The translations under genes and the position numbers were made by a program. Below are positions 8,088 through 17,283 of a DNA stretch of 64,000 bases, piece after piece; the first letter of the stretch is position 1; the number at the start of each line of letters is the position of its first letter. Under the pieces are notes generated by a model. The model was given only the letters and a program-made list of their open reading frames with translations. It did not search any database and had not been told where the DNA came from. Origin of the DNA: Aquisalimonas sp007126095 (GTDB lineage Bacteria > Pseudomonadota > Gammaproteobacteria > Nitrococcales > Aquisalimonadaceae). The DNA lies in the NCBI RefSeq assembly GCF_048323695.1, contig NZ_JBLWFT010000002.1:62001-126000 (forward strand), written 5' to 3'.

Positions 8088-10262
8088 TTGGCCCGTGTAG
8101 ACCCGCTGACGGAGGCCGATGAGCCAACCGGCGCTGATCCGAATCACCGGATCAGCGAGCTGTGTTCGTTGCTCGAGACCTATCTCGAGCCCGAGCACGT
8201 GCAGACGGTTTATCGCGCCTACCGGTTCGGGGCCAGCGCGCACGAGGGCCAGCGGCGGCTCTCCGGCGAGCCGTACATCACCCACCCCGTGGCAGTGGCC
8301 AAGGTGCTGGCAGAGATGCGGCTGGATTACCAGAGCATCGTCGCCGCCATCCTGCACGACGTCATCGAAGACACCCCCACCGCCAAGGAGCAGATCGCGT
8401 CGGAGTTCGGCGAGGAAGTCGCCGAGATCGTCGACGGGGTCTCCAAGCTCACGCAGATCCACTTCGAGAGCAAGGCGGAGGCCCAGGCGGCCAATTTCCG
8501 CAAGATGATGATGGCCATGTCCCGGGATATCCGGGTCATCATCATCAAGCTGGCCGACCGCCTCCACAACATGCGCACGGTCTGGGTCATGCCGCCGTAC
8601 AAACGGCGCCGCATTGCCCGCGAAACCCTCGACATCTATGCGCCCATCGCCAACCGGCTGGGGATCAACAACGTCCGCATCGAGCTCGAGGATCTGTGCT
8701 TCGCGGCCATCCACCCCATGCGCTGCCGGGTCATCAAGGCCCAGGTCCGCAAGGCGCGGCGCAATCAGAAGAAGCTGGTGGCCAAGGTCAATGACGCGCT
8801 CCAGGAGCGCCTGGCCGGCATGGGTATCGACGCCCAGGTTCAGGGGCGGGAGAAGCACCTCTACAGCATCTACCAGAAGATGCATGGCCACGGGGAGCGC
8901 AAGGGGTTCAACGCCGTCTTCGACGTCTACGGCTTCCGCGTGGTGGTTGACTCGGTGGATGAATGCTACCGCGTACTGGGTGCGATGCACGGTCTCTACA
9001 AGCCGATGCCCGGGCACTTCAAGGACTACATCGCCATCCCCAAGAGCAACGGATATCAGTCTCTGCACACCATGCTCTGGGGCCCCAGGGGCATCCAGAT
9101 CGAGGTGCAGATCCGCACCGGCGAGATGCACCGGGTTGCGGAGATGGGCGTGGCGGCACACTGGATGTACAAGATTGGCGGGGCCAAGGAGAACACGGCC
9201 CAGAGCAGGGCGCGGGAGTGGGTCAAGGATCTGCTGGAGATGCAGAAGAACGCCGGCAACCCACTGGAGTTCATCGAGAACGTCAAGGTGGACCTGTTCC
9301 CGGACGAAGTCTACGTCTTCACCCCCAGCGGCGACATCATGGAAATGCCGCGGGGGGCGACGCTGGTGGACTTCGCCTACGCCGTGCACTCGGACATCGG
9401 TGACACCTGCCTCGCCGCCAAGGTGGACAAGCGCCTTGCGCCGCTGCGCACGCAACTCGAGACCGGGCAGACCATCGACATCATCACTGCGCCGGGTGCG
9501 CGCCCCAATCCCGCCTGGCTGGACTTCGTGGTCACCGCCAAGGCGCGCTCCGCCATCCGGCACTCGCTCAAGAATCTGCGCCACGAGGAGGCCACCAGCC
9601 TGGGCCGCAGATTGCTCGAGCAGGCGTTGCAGAGCCTGGCCCTGGACCTGGATCAGCTGCCCGCCGAGCAGGTGGAGCAGGGCCTGGAGGCCCAGGGCTT
9701 CGAGACCCTGGAAGGGCTGCTGGAGAACATCGGCCTCGGGCGGCGCATGCCCTGGCTGGCGGCCCGCCATCTGGCCGGGCTCTCGGAAGAGCTGGTGGAG
9801 TCGGAAACCGACGATCTGCAGCGACTCACCATCCGCGGCACCGAAGGCGCGGTGGTCACCTTCGCGCGCTGCTGCAATCCCATCCCCGGCGACCCGATCA
9901 TCGGCTTTGCCAGTTCCGGGCGCGGGATGGTGATCCACCTGCAGGACTGCAACAACCTGCAGGAGTACCGCAAGCACCCGGAGAAGTGGCTGGATGTCCA
10001 GTGGGAAGCGGACATCCAGCGGGAATTCCAGGTGCCGGTGCGCGTGGACGTGGTGAACGAACGCGGTGTGCTCGCCGAGGTGGCGTCCACTATCTCCGAC
10101 AGCGAAGGCAATATCCTCAACGTCTCGGTGGACGAGCGTGACGGCATGATTGCCACCATCAACTTCAGTATCGCCGTTCAGGGACGCCGGCACCTCGCGC
10201 GTATCATGCGCCGCCTGCGTGTACTGAACAGCGTGCTGCGCATCAACCGCGTCAAGGGCTGA
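8088..10262 (+). CDS. spoT: Bifunctional (p)ppGpp synthetase/hydrolase SpoT
   Basis: A 724-residue Rel/Spo protein. The HD hydrolase domain has H52, H66, H90-D91 and E94-D95 (HDVIEDT). The synthetase domain follows with KHLYSIYQKM, FDVYGFRVVVDSVDECYRVLG and KDYIAIPKSNGYQSLHT. A TGS domain (VFTPSGDIMEMPRGATLVDFAYAVH), a zinc-finger-like CCNPIPGDPIIGF segment and a C-terminal ACT domain complete it. An intact HD motif predicts active ppGpp hydrolysis. The start must be the TTG at 8088: no ATG or GTG occurs in frame before residue 38, and GAGG (8078-8081) precedes the TTG by six bases while overlapping the rpoZ stop. Confidence 0.94.
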   Translation: MARVDPLTEADEPTGADPNHRISELCSLLETYLEPEHVQTVYRAYRFGASAHEGQRRLSGEPYITHPVAVAKVLAEMRLDYQSIVAAILHDVIEDTPTAKEQIASEFGEEVAEIVDGVSKLTQIHFESKAEAQAANFRKMMMAMSRDIRVIIIKLADRLHNMRTVWVMPPYKRRRIARETLDIYAPIANRLGINNVRIELEDLCFAAIHPMRCRVIKAQVRKARRNQKKLVAKVNDALQERLAGMGIDAQVQGREKHLYSIYQKMHGHGERKGFNAVFDVYGFRVVVDSVDECYRVLGAMHGLYKPMPGHFKDYIAIPKSNGYQSLHTMLWGPRGIQIEVQIRTGEMHRVAEMGVAAHWMYKIGGAKENTAQSRAREWVKDLLEMQKNAGNPLEFIENVKVDLFPDEVYVFTPSGDIMEMPRGATLVDFAYAVHSDIGDTCLAAKVDKRLAPLRTQLETGQTIDIITAPGARPNPAWLDFVVTAKARSAIRHSLKNLRHEEATSLGRRLLEQALQSLALDLDQLPAEQVEQGLEAQGFETLEGLLENIGLGRRMPWLAARHLAGLSEELVESETDDLQRLTIRGTEGAVVTFARCCNPIPGDPIIGFASSGRGMVIHLQDCNNLQEYRKHPEKWLDVQWEADIQREFQVPVRVDVVNERGVLAEVASTISDSEGNILNVSVDERDGMIATINFSIAVQGRRHLARIMRRLRVLNSVLRINRVKG

Positions 10263-10311
10263 GAGGCTTGCCGCACCTCCCACGGACGGGAAGCAGCAAC
10301 AGGATTACATC

Positions 10312-12000
10312 ATGAAGGACTGGCTCATGCGCAAGGACGTGCTGTGGGGCGCCGGGATGGCCGCCTTGCTGGTCGCCTACCTGGCATTCGGTGACACCGC
10401 CGACCCCTGTCGTGACGATCCGGTGCCCCTGGCGGCAGCGGCCGGGCAGGGCGATGCCGCGATCTCCGAAGGCAAGCAGATCACGGTGGCCGGTGTCGTT
10501 ACCGGCGCCTTCCTGGGGCGGGACGCCTTGAACGGGTTCTTCATGGCGGCCCCTGACGGCCAGGCGCCCGGGGCGTTGTTTGTCTATGCGCCTGCGCTCG
10601 ACGACGCGCAGCGGGAGCGTGTCCGCCCGGGACACCTGCTACGGGTGACGGGCACCACCGACCGCTTTCACGGTCGCCCGCAGATCGGTTATGTGGATGC
10701 CGTGTACCAGTGTGGCGCGCCCGGCCTGCCGGAGCCGGAGCCGCTGGAGCTGCCGCTCGCCGAGGCTGACCGCGACCGGTTCGAGGGGCGTCTGGTTCGC
10801 TATCCCGGCACGCTCACGGTGATCGACAATTACCACCTCGGCCGCCACGGCACCCTTGATCTGGCCCCGGAACGGCTGATCCGCCGCCGCAGCGACGACC
10901 AGCCGGCAAAGCGTCTCCTCCTGGACGACGGTAGCTACCAGGCCGAGCCCGACCCGGTGCCGTATCTGGACGATGCCAGCGGTACGCGGCGCGCCGGAGA
11001 TCGCGTGCATGCACCGACCGGGGTGCTGACGTTCGCTTTTGACCGCTGGCGGCTGCACCCGGTGGAACCGCCCCGGTTCACAGAGGAGAACCCTCGGCCA
11101 CAGAGACCGGACTCCATTGCCGGCGACGTGCGCGCGGCGGCGTTCAATGTCGAGAACTACTTTCTCACCCTTGGCGAGCGGGGTGCTGCCGATGCCCGTG
11201 AGCTGGAGCGCCAGCGCGCGCGGTTGCAGGCGGCGCTGGAGGGGCTCGACGCCGACCTGCTGGCACTGGTGGAACTCGAGAATGATGCGGCGGCCGCGGA
11301 CGACCTTGCTGAGCGGGCCTCCGCGGCCCTGGATGGCCCGGAGTACCGCGCCGTCACCGGCGGGGAGACGGGCACCGATGCGATCAAGGTGGGATTCGCG
11401 TACCGCCCGGACCGTCTGACGCTGCTTGAAGGGCCGTTCCGGGACACTGCGTCCGTGCATAACCGGCCACCTCAGGCTGCGGTGTTCCGCCCCGCGGACG
11501 GTGAGCCGCTGCTGGCGGTGGTGGTGCACTTCAAGGCCAAGGTCGGCTGTCCGGACACCGGTGACGTGGATCGTGGCCAGGGCTGCTGGAATCGTCTGCG
11601 TACGCGTCAGGCCGAAGCGCTGCTGGATTTTGTCGCGCGCAAGGTGGCCCGCACGGGCGTCGATGACGTGCTGCTGCTCGGCGATTTCAACAGCTACGCC
11701 GCCGAGGATCCCGTGCGCCGGCTGGGGGAGGCGGCCTACCTGAACCTGGTGGCGGATCGCCTGCCGCCGGAGGGGCAGTACAGCTACGTCTTCCGTGGCG
11801 GTGCCGGGACCCTGGACTACGCCTTCGCCACCGAATCCATGGCGGGGCGGGTGGCCGGGGCCACCATCTGGCACATCAATGCCGATGAGCCGCCGGTGTT
11901 CGGTTTCGACGGTCGCCTGGCGGGATCCCCGGCGGCCGACGGGCCTTACCGGGCGTCGGACCACGATCCGCTGCTGCTGGGCATCGATGCCTTGCGCTGA
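10312..12000 (+). CDS. ExeM/NucH-like extracellular endonuclease/exonuclease/phosphatase
   Basis: A 562-residue protein with an N-terminal hydrophobic segment (residues 10-27, probable signal or anchor), an OB-fold-like region (about 45-140, KQITVAGVVTGAF...GFFMAAPDG), and the linker FEGRLVRYPGTLTVIDNYHLGRHG typical of ExeM nucleases. The C-terminal EEP nuclease domain has LVELEND near 325, VHFKAKVGC, LLLGDFNSYAAEDP and the final RASDHDPLLLGI, which supply the metal and catalytic residues. ExeM homologues are secreted or surface DNases that degrade extracellular DNA in biofilms. It sits between spoT and a diguanylate cyclase, which fits a biofilm role but does not prove it. Confidence 0.85.
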   Translation: MKDWLMRKDVLWGAGMAALLVAYLAFGDTADPCRDDPVPLAAAAGQGDAAISEGKQITVAGVVTGAFLGRDALNGFFMAAPDGQAPGALFVYAPALDDAQRERVRPGHLLRVTGTTDRFHGRPQIGYVDAVYQCGAPGLPEPEPLELPLAEADRDRFEGRLVRYPGTLTVIDNYHLGRHGTLDLAPERLIRRRSDDQPAKRLLLDDGSYQAEPDPVPYLDDASGTRRAGDRVHAPTGVLTFAFDRWRLHPVEPPRFTEENPRPQRPDSIAGDVRAAAFNVENYFLTLGERGAADARELERQRARLQAALEGLDADLLALVELENDAAAADDLAERASAALDGPEYRAVTGGETGTDAIKVGFAYRPDRLTLLEGPFRDTASVHNRPPQAAVFRPADGEPLLAVVVHFKAKVGCPDTGDVDRGQGCWNRLRTRQAEALLDFVARKVARTGVDDVLLLGDFNSYAAEDPVRRLGEAAYLNLVADRLPPEGQYSYVFRGGAGTLDYAFATESMAGRVAGATIWHINADEPPVFGFDGRLAGSPAADGPYRASDHDPLLLGIDALR

Positions 12001-12025
12001 CGTACGGTGCCGAACTCCGCGGTTA

Positions 12026-12034
12026 TGGTAGACT
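12026..12034 (+). promoter_or_regulatory. Candidate extended -10 for the diguanylate cyclase
   Basis: TGGTAGACT gives an extended -10 (TG-N-TAGACT) 17 bases before the chosen ATG at 12052. No -35 is evident, as expected for extended -10 promoters. Confidence 0.3.
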
Positions 12035-12051
12035 TTCCGGGCGTTGTCGTG

Positions 12052-13140
12052 ATGAAGCGTCATCAAGTGCCGACTCTGCGCGAAGAATCAGAACTAGACA
12101 CCAGAGCAGCCGGGGTCCGCTTGCGCCTCCAGAATCGACACCTGAATTTCAACTACACGGCGCTGGTCTATGCGGTGGCCGGTGTACTGCTGATCCCCTT
12201 TTCGCTCTACCACGTGATGGTGGCGGACCCGCTCATGAGTGTGGCGGTGGGTGGTGCCGCGGTGGCGTTCATGATGCTGTCGGTCTGGATTTACCGGCGC
12301 GGGCATGTGGCGCCGCTGTTCAACGCCGTGGTCGTGGCGACGGCGATTACCGCTGTTCTGGTGTCCATCCACGAGCTGACCCTGGTGGGTGTCTACTGGG
12401 CCTATCCACTGGTGCTGGTGTTCTACCTACTCTACAGCTTCCGCATCGCCGCAGCGATCAATCTGGGGTTCCTGGTGGTGGTGACCCCGGTGCTGTTCAT
12501 GGTCATGCCCATCGAACATGTCCTGCGCATCGTGTCCACGCTGTTGCTCACCAGCAGCTTCACGTTCCTGTTCGCCCACAATCTCCAGCGCAGCGCCCGG
12601 GAACTGGAAGGCCTGGCCATGGAGGACCCGCTCTCGGGAGCCGGCAATCGCCGGCAGATGGAAAGCCGGCTGGATGAGGCGGTGTATCTCCGGGACCGCT
12701 ACGGCCTGCCCTGTTCCCTGATTGTCCTGGATATCGACCATTTCAAGCGCATCAACGACACCCGTGGCCATCTGATGGGCGACGAAATCCTGGTGCAGCT
12801 CACGGAGCTGTTGCGTCATCGCCTGCGGCAGAGCGACCGCGTGTTTCGCTACGGTGGCGAGGAGTTCGTGGTCTCGCTGCCGTCAACCCGGGCTGGTGCC
12901 GCCACCCGTATCGCCGAGAAGCTGCGGGCGCGTGTTGCCTCCACCCGGTTTCCCGGCACCGACCAGCTCACGGTCTCCGCGGGCGTGGCCGAGCTGCGTT
13001 ACGGGGAGACCCAGCGCGACTGGCTGCGGCGCGCAGACGCGGCCCTCTACGCGGCAAAGCTGGCCGGGCGCAACCGCGTCAACGTGGCCACGGCCGATAC
13101 TACGTTCCCCGATGCGGCGTTGGGCAATCAGGCCGTGTGA
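12052..13140 (+). CDS. Membrane-bound GGDEF diguanylate cyclase
   Basis: A 362-residue protein with five or six membrane helices in residues 30-180 and a cytoplasmic GGDEF domain. GGEEF is at residues 268-272 and the inhibitory RxxD site (RQSD) at 259-262, so an active c-di-GMP synthase with product inhibition is predicted. DIDHFKRINDTRGH carries the metal-binding aspartate. The hydrophobic sensor region resembles no family I can name. The frame extends upstream to 12007, but the ATG beginning KRHQVPTLREE gives a normal short cytoplasmic N-terminus. The gene lies directly after the nuclease and 74 bases before ridA. Confidence 0.9.
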   Translation: MKRHQVPTLREESELDTRAAGVRLRLQNRHLNFNYTALVYAVAGVLLIPFSLYHVMVADPLMSVAVGGAAVAFMMLSVWIYRRGHVAPLFNAVVVATAITAVLVSIHELTLVGVYWAYPLVLVFYLLYSFRIAAAINLGFLVVVTPVLFMVMPIEHVLRIVSTLLLTSSFTFLFAHNLQRSARELEGLAMEDPLSGAGNRRQMESRLDEAVYLRDRYGLPCSLIVLDIDHFKRINDTRGHLMGDEILVQLTELLRHRLRQSDRVFRYGGEEFVVSLPSTRAGAATRIAEKLRARVASTRFPGTDQLTVSAGVAELRYGETQRDWLRRADAALYAAKLAGRNRVNVATADTTFPDAALGNQAV

Positions 13141-13214
13141 CCGTAATGCAGCCCTTTCTGTTACCTTTGGCAGGGTTGATATCAACGCATTCCAACGAGG
13201 AGAGGACAAGCGCC

Positions 13215-13604
13215 ATGACGCGGGAAGTGATCCACACGGATCGGGCACCCTCGGCCATCGGGCCGTATTCGCAGGCCATCCGGGTCGACAATACCGTTTA
13301 TTTGTCCGGACAGATTCCCCTGGACCCGGAAAGCATGGATCTGGTCCGCGGTGACATCCGCGCCCAGGTGGAGCAGGTGTTCAACAACCTGCAGGCCGTC
13401 TGTGAAGCCGCGGGCGCCACTCTGGAGGACATCGTCAAGCTCAACATCTACCTCACCGATCTGGGCAACTTCGGCCTAGTCAACGAGATGATGGAAGAGC
13501 GGTTCAACGCCCCTTACCCGGCCCGGGCCGCTCTGGGCGTCGCCAGTCTGCCCAAGGGCGCCGGCGTCGAGATGGACGCCATTCTGGTGCGCGACAAGGC
13601 CTGA
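13215..13604 (+). CDS. ridA: RidA-family imine/enamine deaminase
   Basis: A 129-residue YjgF/YER057c/UK114 protein. IHTDRAPSAIGPYSQAIRV, VYLSGQIPLDP, VFNNLQAVCEAAG and FNAPYPARAALGVASLPKGAGVEMDAIL are all present, including the arginine (PARAA) that holds the substrate carboxylate and the final glutamate. RidA hydrolyses reactive 2-aminoacrylate and related enamines from PLP enzymes. A GAGGAGAGG ribosome site precedes the ATG, and the in-frame upstream ATG at 13137 has none. Gene order spoT-ridA-recG is usual in pseudomonads; here two genes separate spoT from ridA. Confidence 0.94.
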   Translation: MTREVIHTDRAPSAIGPYSQAIRVDNTVYLSGQIPLDPESMDLVRGDIRAQVEQVFNNLQAVCEAAGATLEDIVKLNIYLTDLGNFGLVNEMMEERFNAPYPARAALGVASLPKGAGVEMDAILVRDKA

Positions 13605-13608
13605 GCCC

Positions 13609-15699
13609 GTGCCGGCCCAAGCTGACAGGGACGCGCTGGGCCGGCCGGTGACCAGCCTGCGTGGTGTGGGCGAGCGCCAGGCCGAGCGTCTGGCGCAGCT
13701 CGGCATTCATTCCGTGCAGGACCTGCTCCTGCACCTCCCCCTGCGCTACGAGGACCGCAGTCGCGTGCGCCGGCTGGGCGAGCTGCGCCCCGGGGAACAG
13801 GCTCTGGCCAGCGGCACGGTGGAGCTGGCGGAAGTCGCCCGAGGCCGGCGGAGCCGGCTGCTGTGCCGTATCACCGATGGCACGGGGGCGCTGACCCTGG
13901 TGTTCTTCCATTTCCACCCCGGCCAGCAGAAACGCCTCGCTCGCGGTACCCGCGTGCGCTGTTTCGGCGAGGTGCGTGACGGCCCGTCCGGGCTGCAGAT
14001 GATCCATCCCGAGCTGGAGATCGGTGCCGATACCGGCGACGGGGGCGATGGCCTGCTGCCCGTCTACCCCGCCACCCAGGGCCTCAACCAGACCGCGTTG
14101 CGTCGCCTGGTGGACGGCGCCATTGCGCTGCTCGACGCCGCCGCACCGGAGGAGCTCCTGCCGCCGGCGCTGCACGGTGACGCCGGGCTGCCCACCTTCA
14201 CCGAGGCGGTGAAGTGCCTGCACCGGCCACCGGATGACACTCCCCTGGCCGCCCTGGAGGCACGCGACTACCCGGCCCGGCGACGGCTCGTGCTGGAGGA
14301 GCTGCTGGCCCATCACCTGACGCTGCGGCGCCAGCGCCACCGGCTGCGGGATCGCGCCGCGGCGCCCGTGCTCCGCGGCACCGGGCGGCTGGTCGCGGCC
14401 TTCCGCGAGCGTCTGGCGTTCACTCTCACCGGAGCGCAGGATCGTGTCGACCGGGAGACCGCCGCGGACATGGCCAGTCGTGCGCCCATGCTGCGTCTGA
14501 TCCAGGGTGATGTGGGCTCCGGCAAGACGGTGATCGCGGCCCTGGCCGCCCTGCGCAGCGTCGAGAGCGGCATGCAGACAGCCATCATGGCGCCGACGGA
14601 GCTGCTCGCCGAGCAGCATTACCGGAATTTCCGCGACTGGCTGGAGCCGCTGGGGGTTGTGGTGGCCTGGCTGTCGGGTCGGATGCCCGCATCGGACCGG
14701 CGGGAAGCGCTGCGCGCGCTGGCCGACGGCGAGAGCCAGGTGGTGGTCGGCACCCATGCGCTGTTCCAGGAGGACGTGACGTTCTCGCGTCTGGGGCTCG
14801 TAGTGGTGGACGAGCAGCACCGCTTCGGCGTGCATCAGCGCCTCGCCCTGCGGGAGAAGGGGCAGCGGGAGCATGCCCAGCCCCACCAGCTGATCATGAC
14901 CGCGACCCCGATTCCCCGGACCCTGGCCATGACCGCCTACGCGGACCTGGACGTCTCGGTCATCGACGAGCTGCCACCGGGGCGCACCCCGGTGAAGACC
15001 GTGGCCGTGCCGGACACCCGCCGCGACGAAGTGGTGGCCGGCATCGCCAAGGCGTGTGCCGAGGGGCGGCAGGCGTACTGGGTGTGCACCCTGATTGAGG
15101 AGTCCGACACGCTGCAGGCGCAGGCGGCGGCCGAAACGGTGGAACTGCTCCAGGAGGCGCTGCCGGAGCTGCGGATCGGGCTGGTGCATGGCCGCCTGAA
15201 AGCCGCTGAGAAGGACGGGGTCATGCGCGCCTTTGCCGACGGCGACGTGGACCTCCTGGTGGCGACCACGGTCATCGAGGTGGGTGTGGACGTCCCCAAT
15301 GCCAGCCTGCTGGTGATCGAGAACCCGGAGCGCCTGGGGCTGGCCCAGCTCCACCAGCTGCGCGGGCGGGTCGGCCGTGGCACCGCCGCCAGCAGCTGCG
15401 TGCTGCTCTACCACGCGCCGCTGACCGAGACGGCCAGGGCGCGGCTGGCGGTTCTGCGGGAGTCCAGTGATGGTTTCGAAATCGCCCGGCGCGACCTGGA
15501 GATCCGGGGGCCGGGTGAGCTCCTGGGTACCCGGCAGACCGGGGCCTGGGCCCTGCGCGTGGCCGATCTGGTGGCCGATGGCGAACTCATCCCGCACGTC
15601 CAGCAGATGGCGGACCGCCTGCTGCAGGAGGCCCCCGCCAGTGCCGATCCGCTGATCGAGCGCTGGGTGGGCGCGGCCGCTCGCTACGGTCGCGTGTGA
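13609..15699 (+). CDS. recG: ATP-dependent DNA helicase RecG
   Basis: A 696-residue helicase that reverses stalled replication forks. The N-terminal wedge domain (TSLRGVGERQAERLAQLGIHSVQDLLLHLPLRYEDRS), Walker A GDVGSGKTVIA, DEQH box VVVDEQHRFGVHQR, motif III TATPIPRTLAMT, motif VI QLRGRVGRG and the C-terminal TWIST (GPGELLGTRQTG) are intact. The start is a GTG at 13609, five bases after the ridA stop, so the two are likely coupled. Length is the family norm. Confidence 0.96.
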   Translation: MPAQADRDALGRPVTSLRGVGERQAERLAQLGIHSVQDLLLHLPLRYEDRSRVRRLGELRPGEQALASGTVELAEVARGRRSRLLCRITDGTGALTLVFFHFHPGQQKRLARGTRVRCFGEVRDGPSGLQMIHPELEIGADTGDGGDGLLPVYPATQGLNQTALRRLVDGAIALLDAAAPEELLPPALHGDAGLPTFTEAVKCLHRPPDDTPLAALEARDYPARRRLVLEELLAHHLTLRRQRHRLRDRAAAPVLRGTGRLVAAFRERLAFTLTGAQDRVDRETAADMASRAPMLRLIQGDVGSGKTVIAALAALRSVESGMQTAIMAPTELLAEQHYRNFRDWLEPLGVVVAWLSGRMPASDRREALRALADGESQVVVGTHALFQEDVTFSRLGLVVVDEQHRFGVHQRLALREKGQREHAQPHQLIMTATPIPRTLAMTAYADLDVSVIDELPPGRTPVKTVAVPDTRRDEVVAGIAKACAEGRQAYWVCTLIEESDTLQAQAAAETVELLQEALPELRIGLVHGRLKAAEKDGVMRAFADGDVDLLVATTVIEVGVDVPNASLLVIENPERLGLAQLHQLRGRVGRGTAASSCVLLYHAPLTETARARLAVLRESSDGFEIARRDLEIRGPGELLGTRQTGAWALRVADLVADGELIPHVQQMADRLLQEAPASADPLIERWVGAAARYGRV

Positions 15700-15779
15700 G
15701 TGGTGATGCCGGATGCACGCACACCGGGCCCATGCGATACTGCCGCGCGTTCTGGGCCCCGGGGAGTGATCATCCGCTG

Positions 15780-16334
15780 ATGCGACACCGTTTTTGCCAG
15801 TGGCGGACGCACGATGGCCGGCCAGGCCGCCCCATGCCGCGACCGGTGCGGGACTGGGTCGTGGAGACGGGGTCGCTGACCGCGGCGCTGCGGCGCCGCT
15901 GTGGCAGCACATTCAGCGTCCGTGTGCTTGGGCAGGGCTGGCGCCGCCCCGCACTGGATGAAGCGTGGCGACTCCAGCTCGATCACCGGCGGCTGGCCTG
16001 GATTCGTGAAGTGGTGCTGTGCTGCGGTGACACGCCATTGATCGCCGCGCGTACGGTCATCCCGCCGGCGTCCCTGGCCGGCGGTAACGATGGCCTGCGC
16101 CGGCTTGGCTCGCGTCCCCTCGGCGAGCTGTTGTTCCAGGGTGGGGGGACCCGGCGCGACCCGCTGGAGGTGGCGCGGCTGCGGCGCGATGACTGGCTGG
16201 CAGACCGCATGCGGCGTCTCGGGTTATCATCGGCGCGGGATTGCTGGGCCCGGCGCGTGGTGCATTATCTCAACGGCCGGCCCCTGCTGGTTGCCGAGCT
16301 GTTTCTCCCGGAGCTGTTGCCGTGTCGAGCGTGA
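15780..16334 (+). CDS. ubiC: Chorismate pyruvate-lyase UbiC
   Basis: Converts chorismate to 4-hydroxybenzoate and pyruvate, the first committed step of ubiquinone synthesis. The 184-residue product has the UbiC pattern: RDWVVETGSLTAALRRRCGSTFSVRVLGQGW, WIREVVLCCGDTPLIAARTVIP with the active-site arginine, RPLGELLF, and the final PLLVAELFLPELLP with the conserved glutamate. The frame opens 28 codons upstream; the ATG at 15780 was chosen because it gives the E. coli-like distance to the RDW motif and follows GGGGAGTGATC. Followed at once by ubiA, its pathway partner. Confidence 0.88.
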   Translation: MRHRFCQWRTHDGRPGRPMPRPVRDWVVETGSLTAALRRRCGSTFSVRVLGQGWRRPALDEAWRLQLDHRRLAWIREVVLCCGDTPLIAARTVIPPASLAGGNDGLRRLGSRPLGELLFQGGGTRRDPLEVARLRRDDWLADRMRRLGLSSARDCWARRVVHYLNGRPLLVAELFLPELLPCRA

Positions 16335-17209
16335 ACATCACCCCTTTCGCGGAGCGACTCATTCAGTATGCGCGTCTGGCGCGCCTGAACCGGCCCATCG
16401 GCAATTTCCTGCTCCTGTGGCCCATGCTGTGGGCGCTCTGGATCGCCGCCGGTGGCTTCCCTGACCCCCTCGTGCTCATCGTCTTCGTTCTGGGTGTGCT
16501 GGTCATGCGCGCAGCCGGTTGCGTGATCAACGATTACGCCGACCGCAACGTCGACGGCCATGTGAAGCGCACCACCCACCGGCCCATGGCCCAGGGGCTG
16601 GTGAGCGAACGGGAGGCGTTGGGCGTGTTCGCGACCCTCTGCCTGGTGGCGTTCGGGCTGGTGCTGCTGATGAATGCGCTTACCATTGCGCTGTCGGTGG
16701 TCGGGGTGCTGCTGGCCGCCACCTACCCGTTCGCGAAGCGCTACACGCACCTGCCGCAGGTCCACCTGGGCATGGCGTTTGGCTGGGCCGTGCCCATGGC
16801 CTTCGCGGCCCAGACCGGAACCGTGCCGGAGATCGCCTGGCTGGTGTTCATCGCGGCGGTGGTCTGGGCCACCGTCTATGACACCCAGTACGCCATGGTG
16901 GACCGGGATGACGATCTGCGCATCGGCGTGAAGTCCACCGCCATCCTGTTCGGGGAGCACGATCGGCTGATCATTGGTCTGCTGCAGGGCCTGATGACGC
17001 TGACGCTGCTGTTCGTCGGCCTGCAGGCGCAGCTCGGGCCGGCCTATTACGTCGCCCTGGTGATCGCCACCGGGCTGTTCGCCTATCAGCAGTGGCTGAT
17101 CCGGGACCGTAGCCGCGAGCGCTGCTTCCAGGCGTTTCTGAACAACAACATCTACGGCGGCATCATCTTCGTGGGCATTGTGCTCAGCTACGGCTGGGCG
17201 GCGCTCTGA
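16322..17209 (+). CDS. ubiA: 4-hydroxybenzoate octaprenyltransferase UbiA
   Basis: A 295-residue integral membrane prenyltransferase with about eight or nine helices. Two aspartate-rich motifs bind the Mg-diphosphate: NDYADRNVDGHVKRT and DTQYAMVDRDDDLRIGVKST. It joins polyprenyl diphosphate to 4-hydroxybenzoate. No ATG fits; GTG at 16322 has GGAG eight bases upstream, while a second in-frame GTG at 16331 forms a GTGA overlap with the ubiC stop. I chose 16322 on ribosome-site strength. Either start keeps ubiC and ubiA coupled. Confidence 0.94.
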   Translation: MSSVNITPFAERLIQYARLARLNRPIGNFLLLWPMLWALWIAAGGFPDPLVLIVFVLGVLVMRAAGCVINDYADRNVDGHVKRTTHRPMAQGLVSEREALGVFATLCLVAFGLVLLMNALTIALSVVGVLLAATYPFAKRYTHLPQVHLGMAFGWAVPMAFAAQTGTVPEIAWLVFIAAVVWATVYDTQYAMVDRDDDLRIGVKSTAILFGEHDRLIIGLLQGLMTLTLLFVGLQAQLGPAYYVALVIATGLFAYQQWLIRDRSRERCFQAFLNNNIYGGIIFVGIVLSYGWAAL

Positions 17210-17283
17210 CGGCCGTGCGCGACGTGTCGCACCCGGCCCCGGTAGCGTGAGGCCCTTCGTCCATCCGGAACAGGCTGCAGGCC

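Noticed and set aside
8028..10283. 751-codon ORF on the minus strand opposite spoT
   Set aside because: It is the antisense shadow of spoT, caused by high GC. The spoT frame has all family motifs, the antisense frame none.
13504..15912. 802-codon ORF on the minus strand opposite recG
   Set aside because: Shadow of recG. The product is rich in Arg, Gly, Gln and His without recognisable domains and overlaps the real gene completely.
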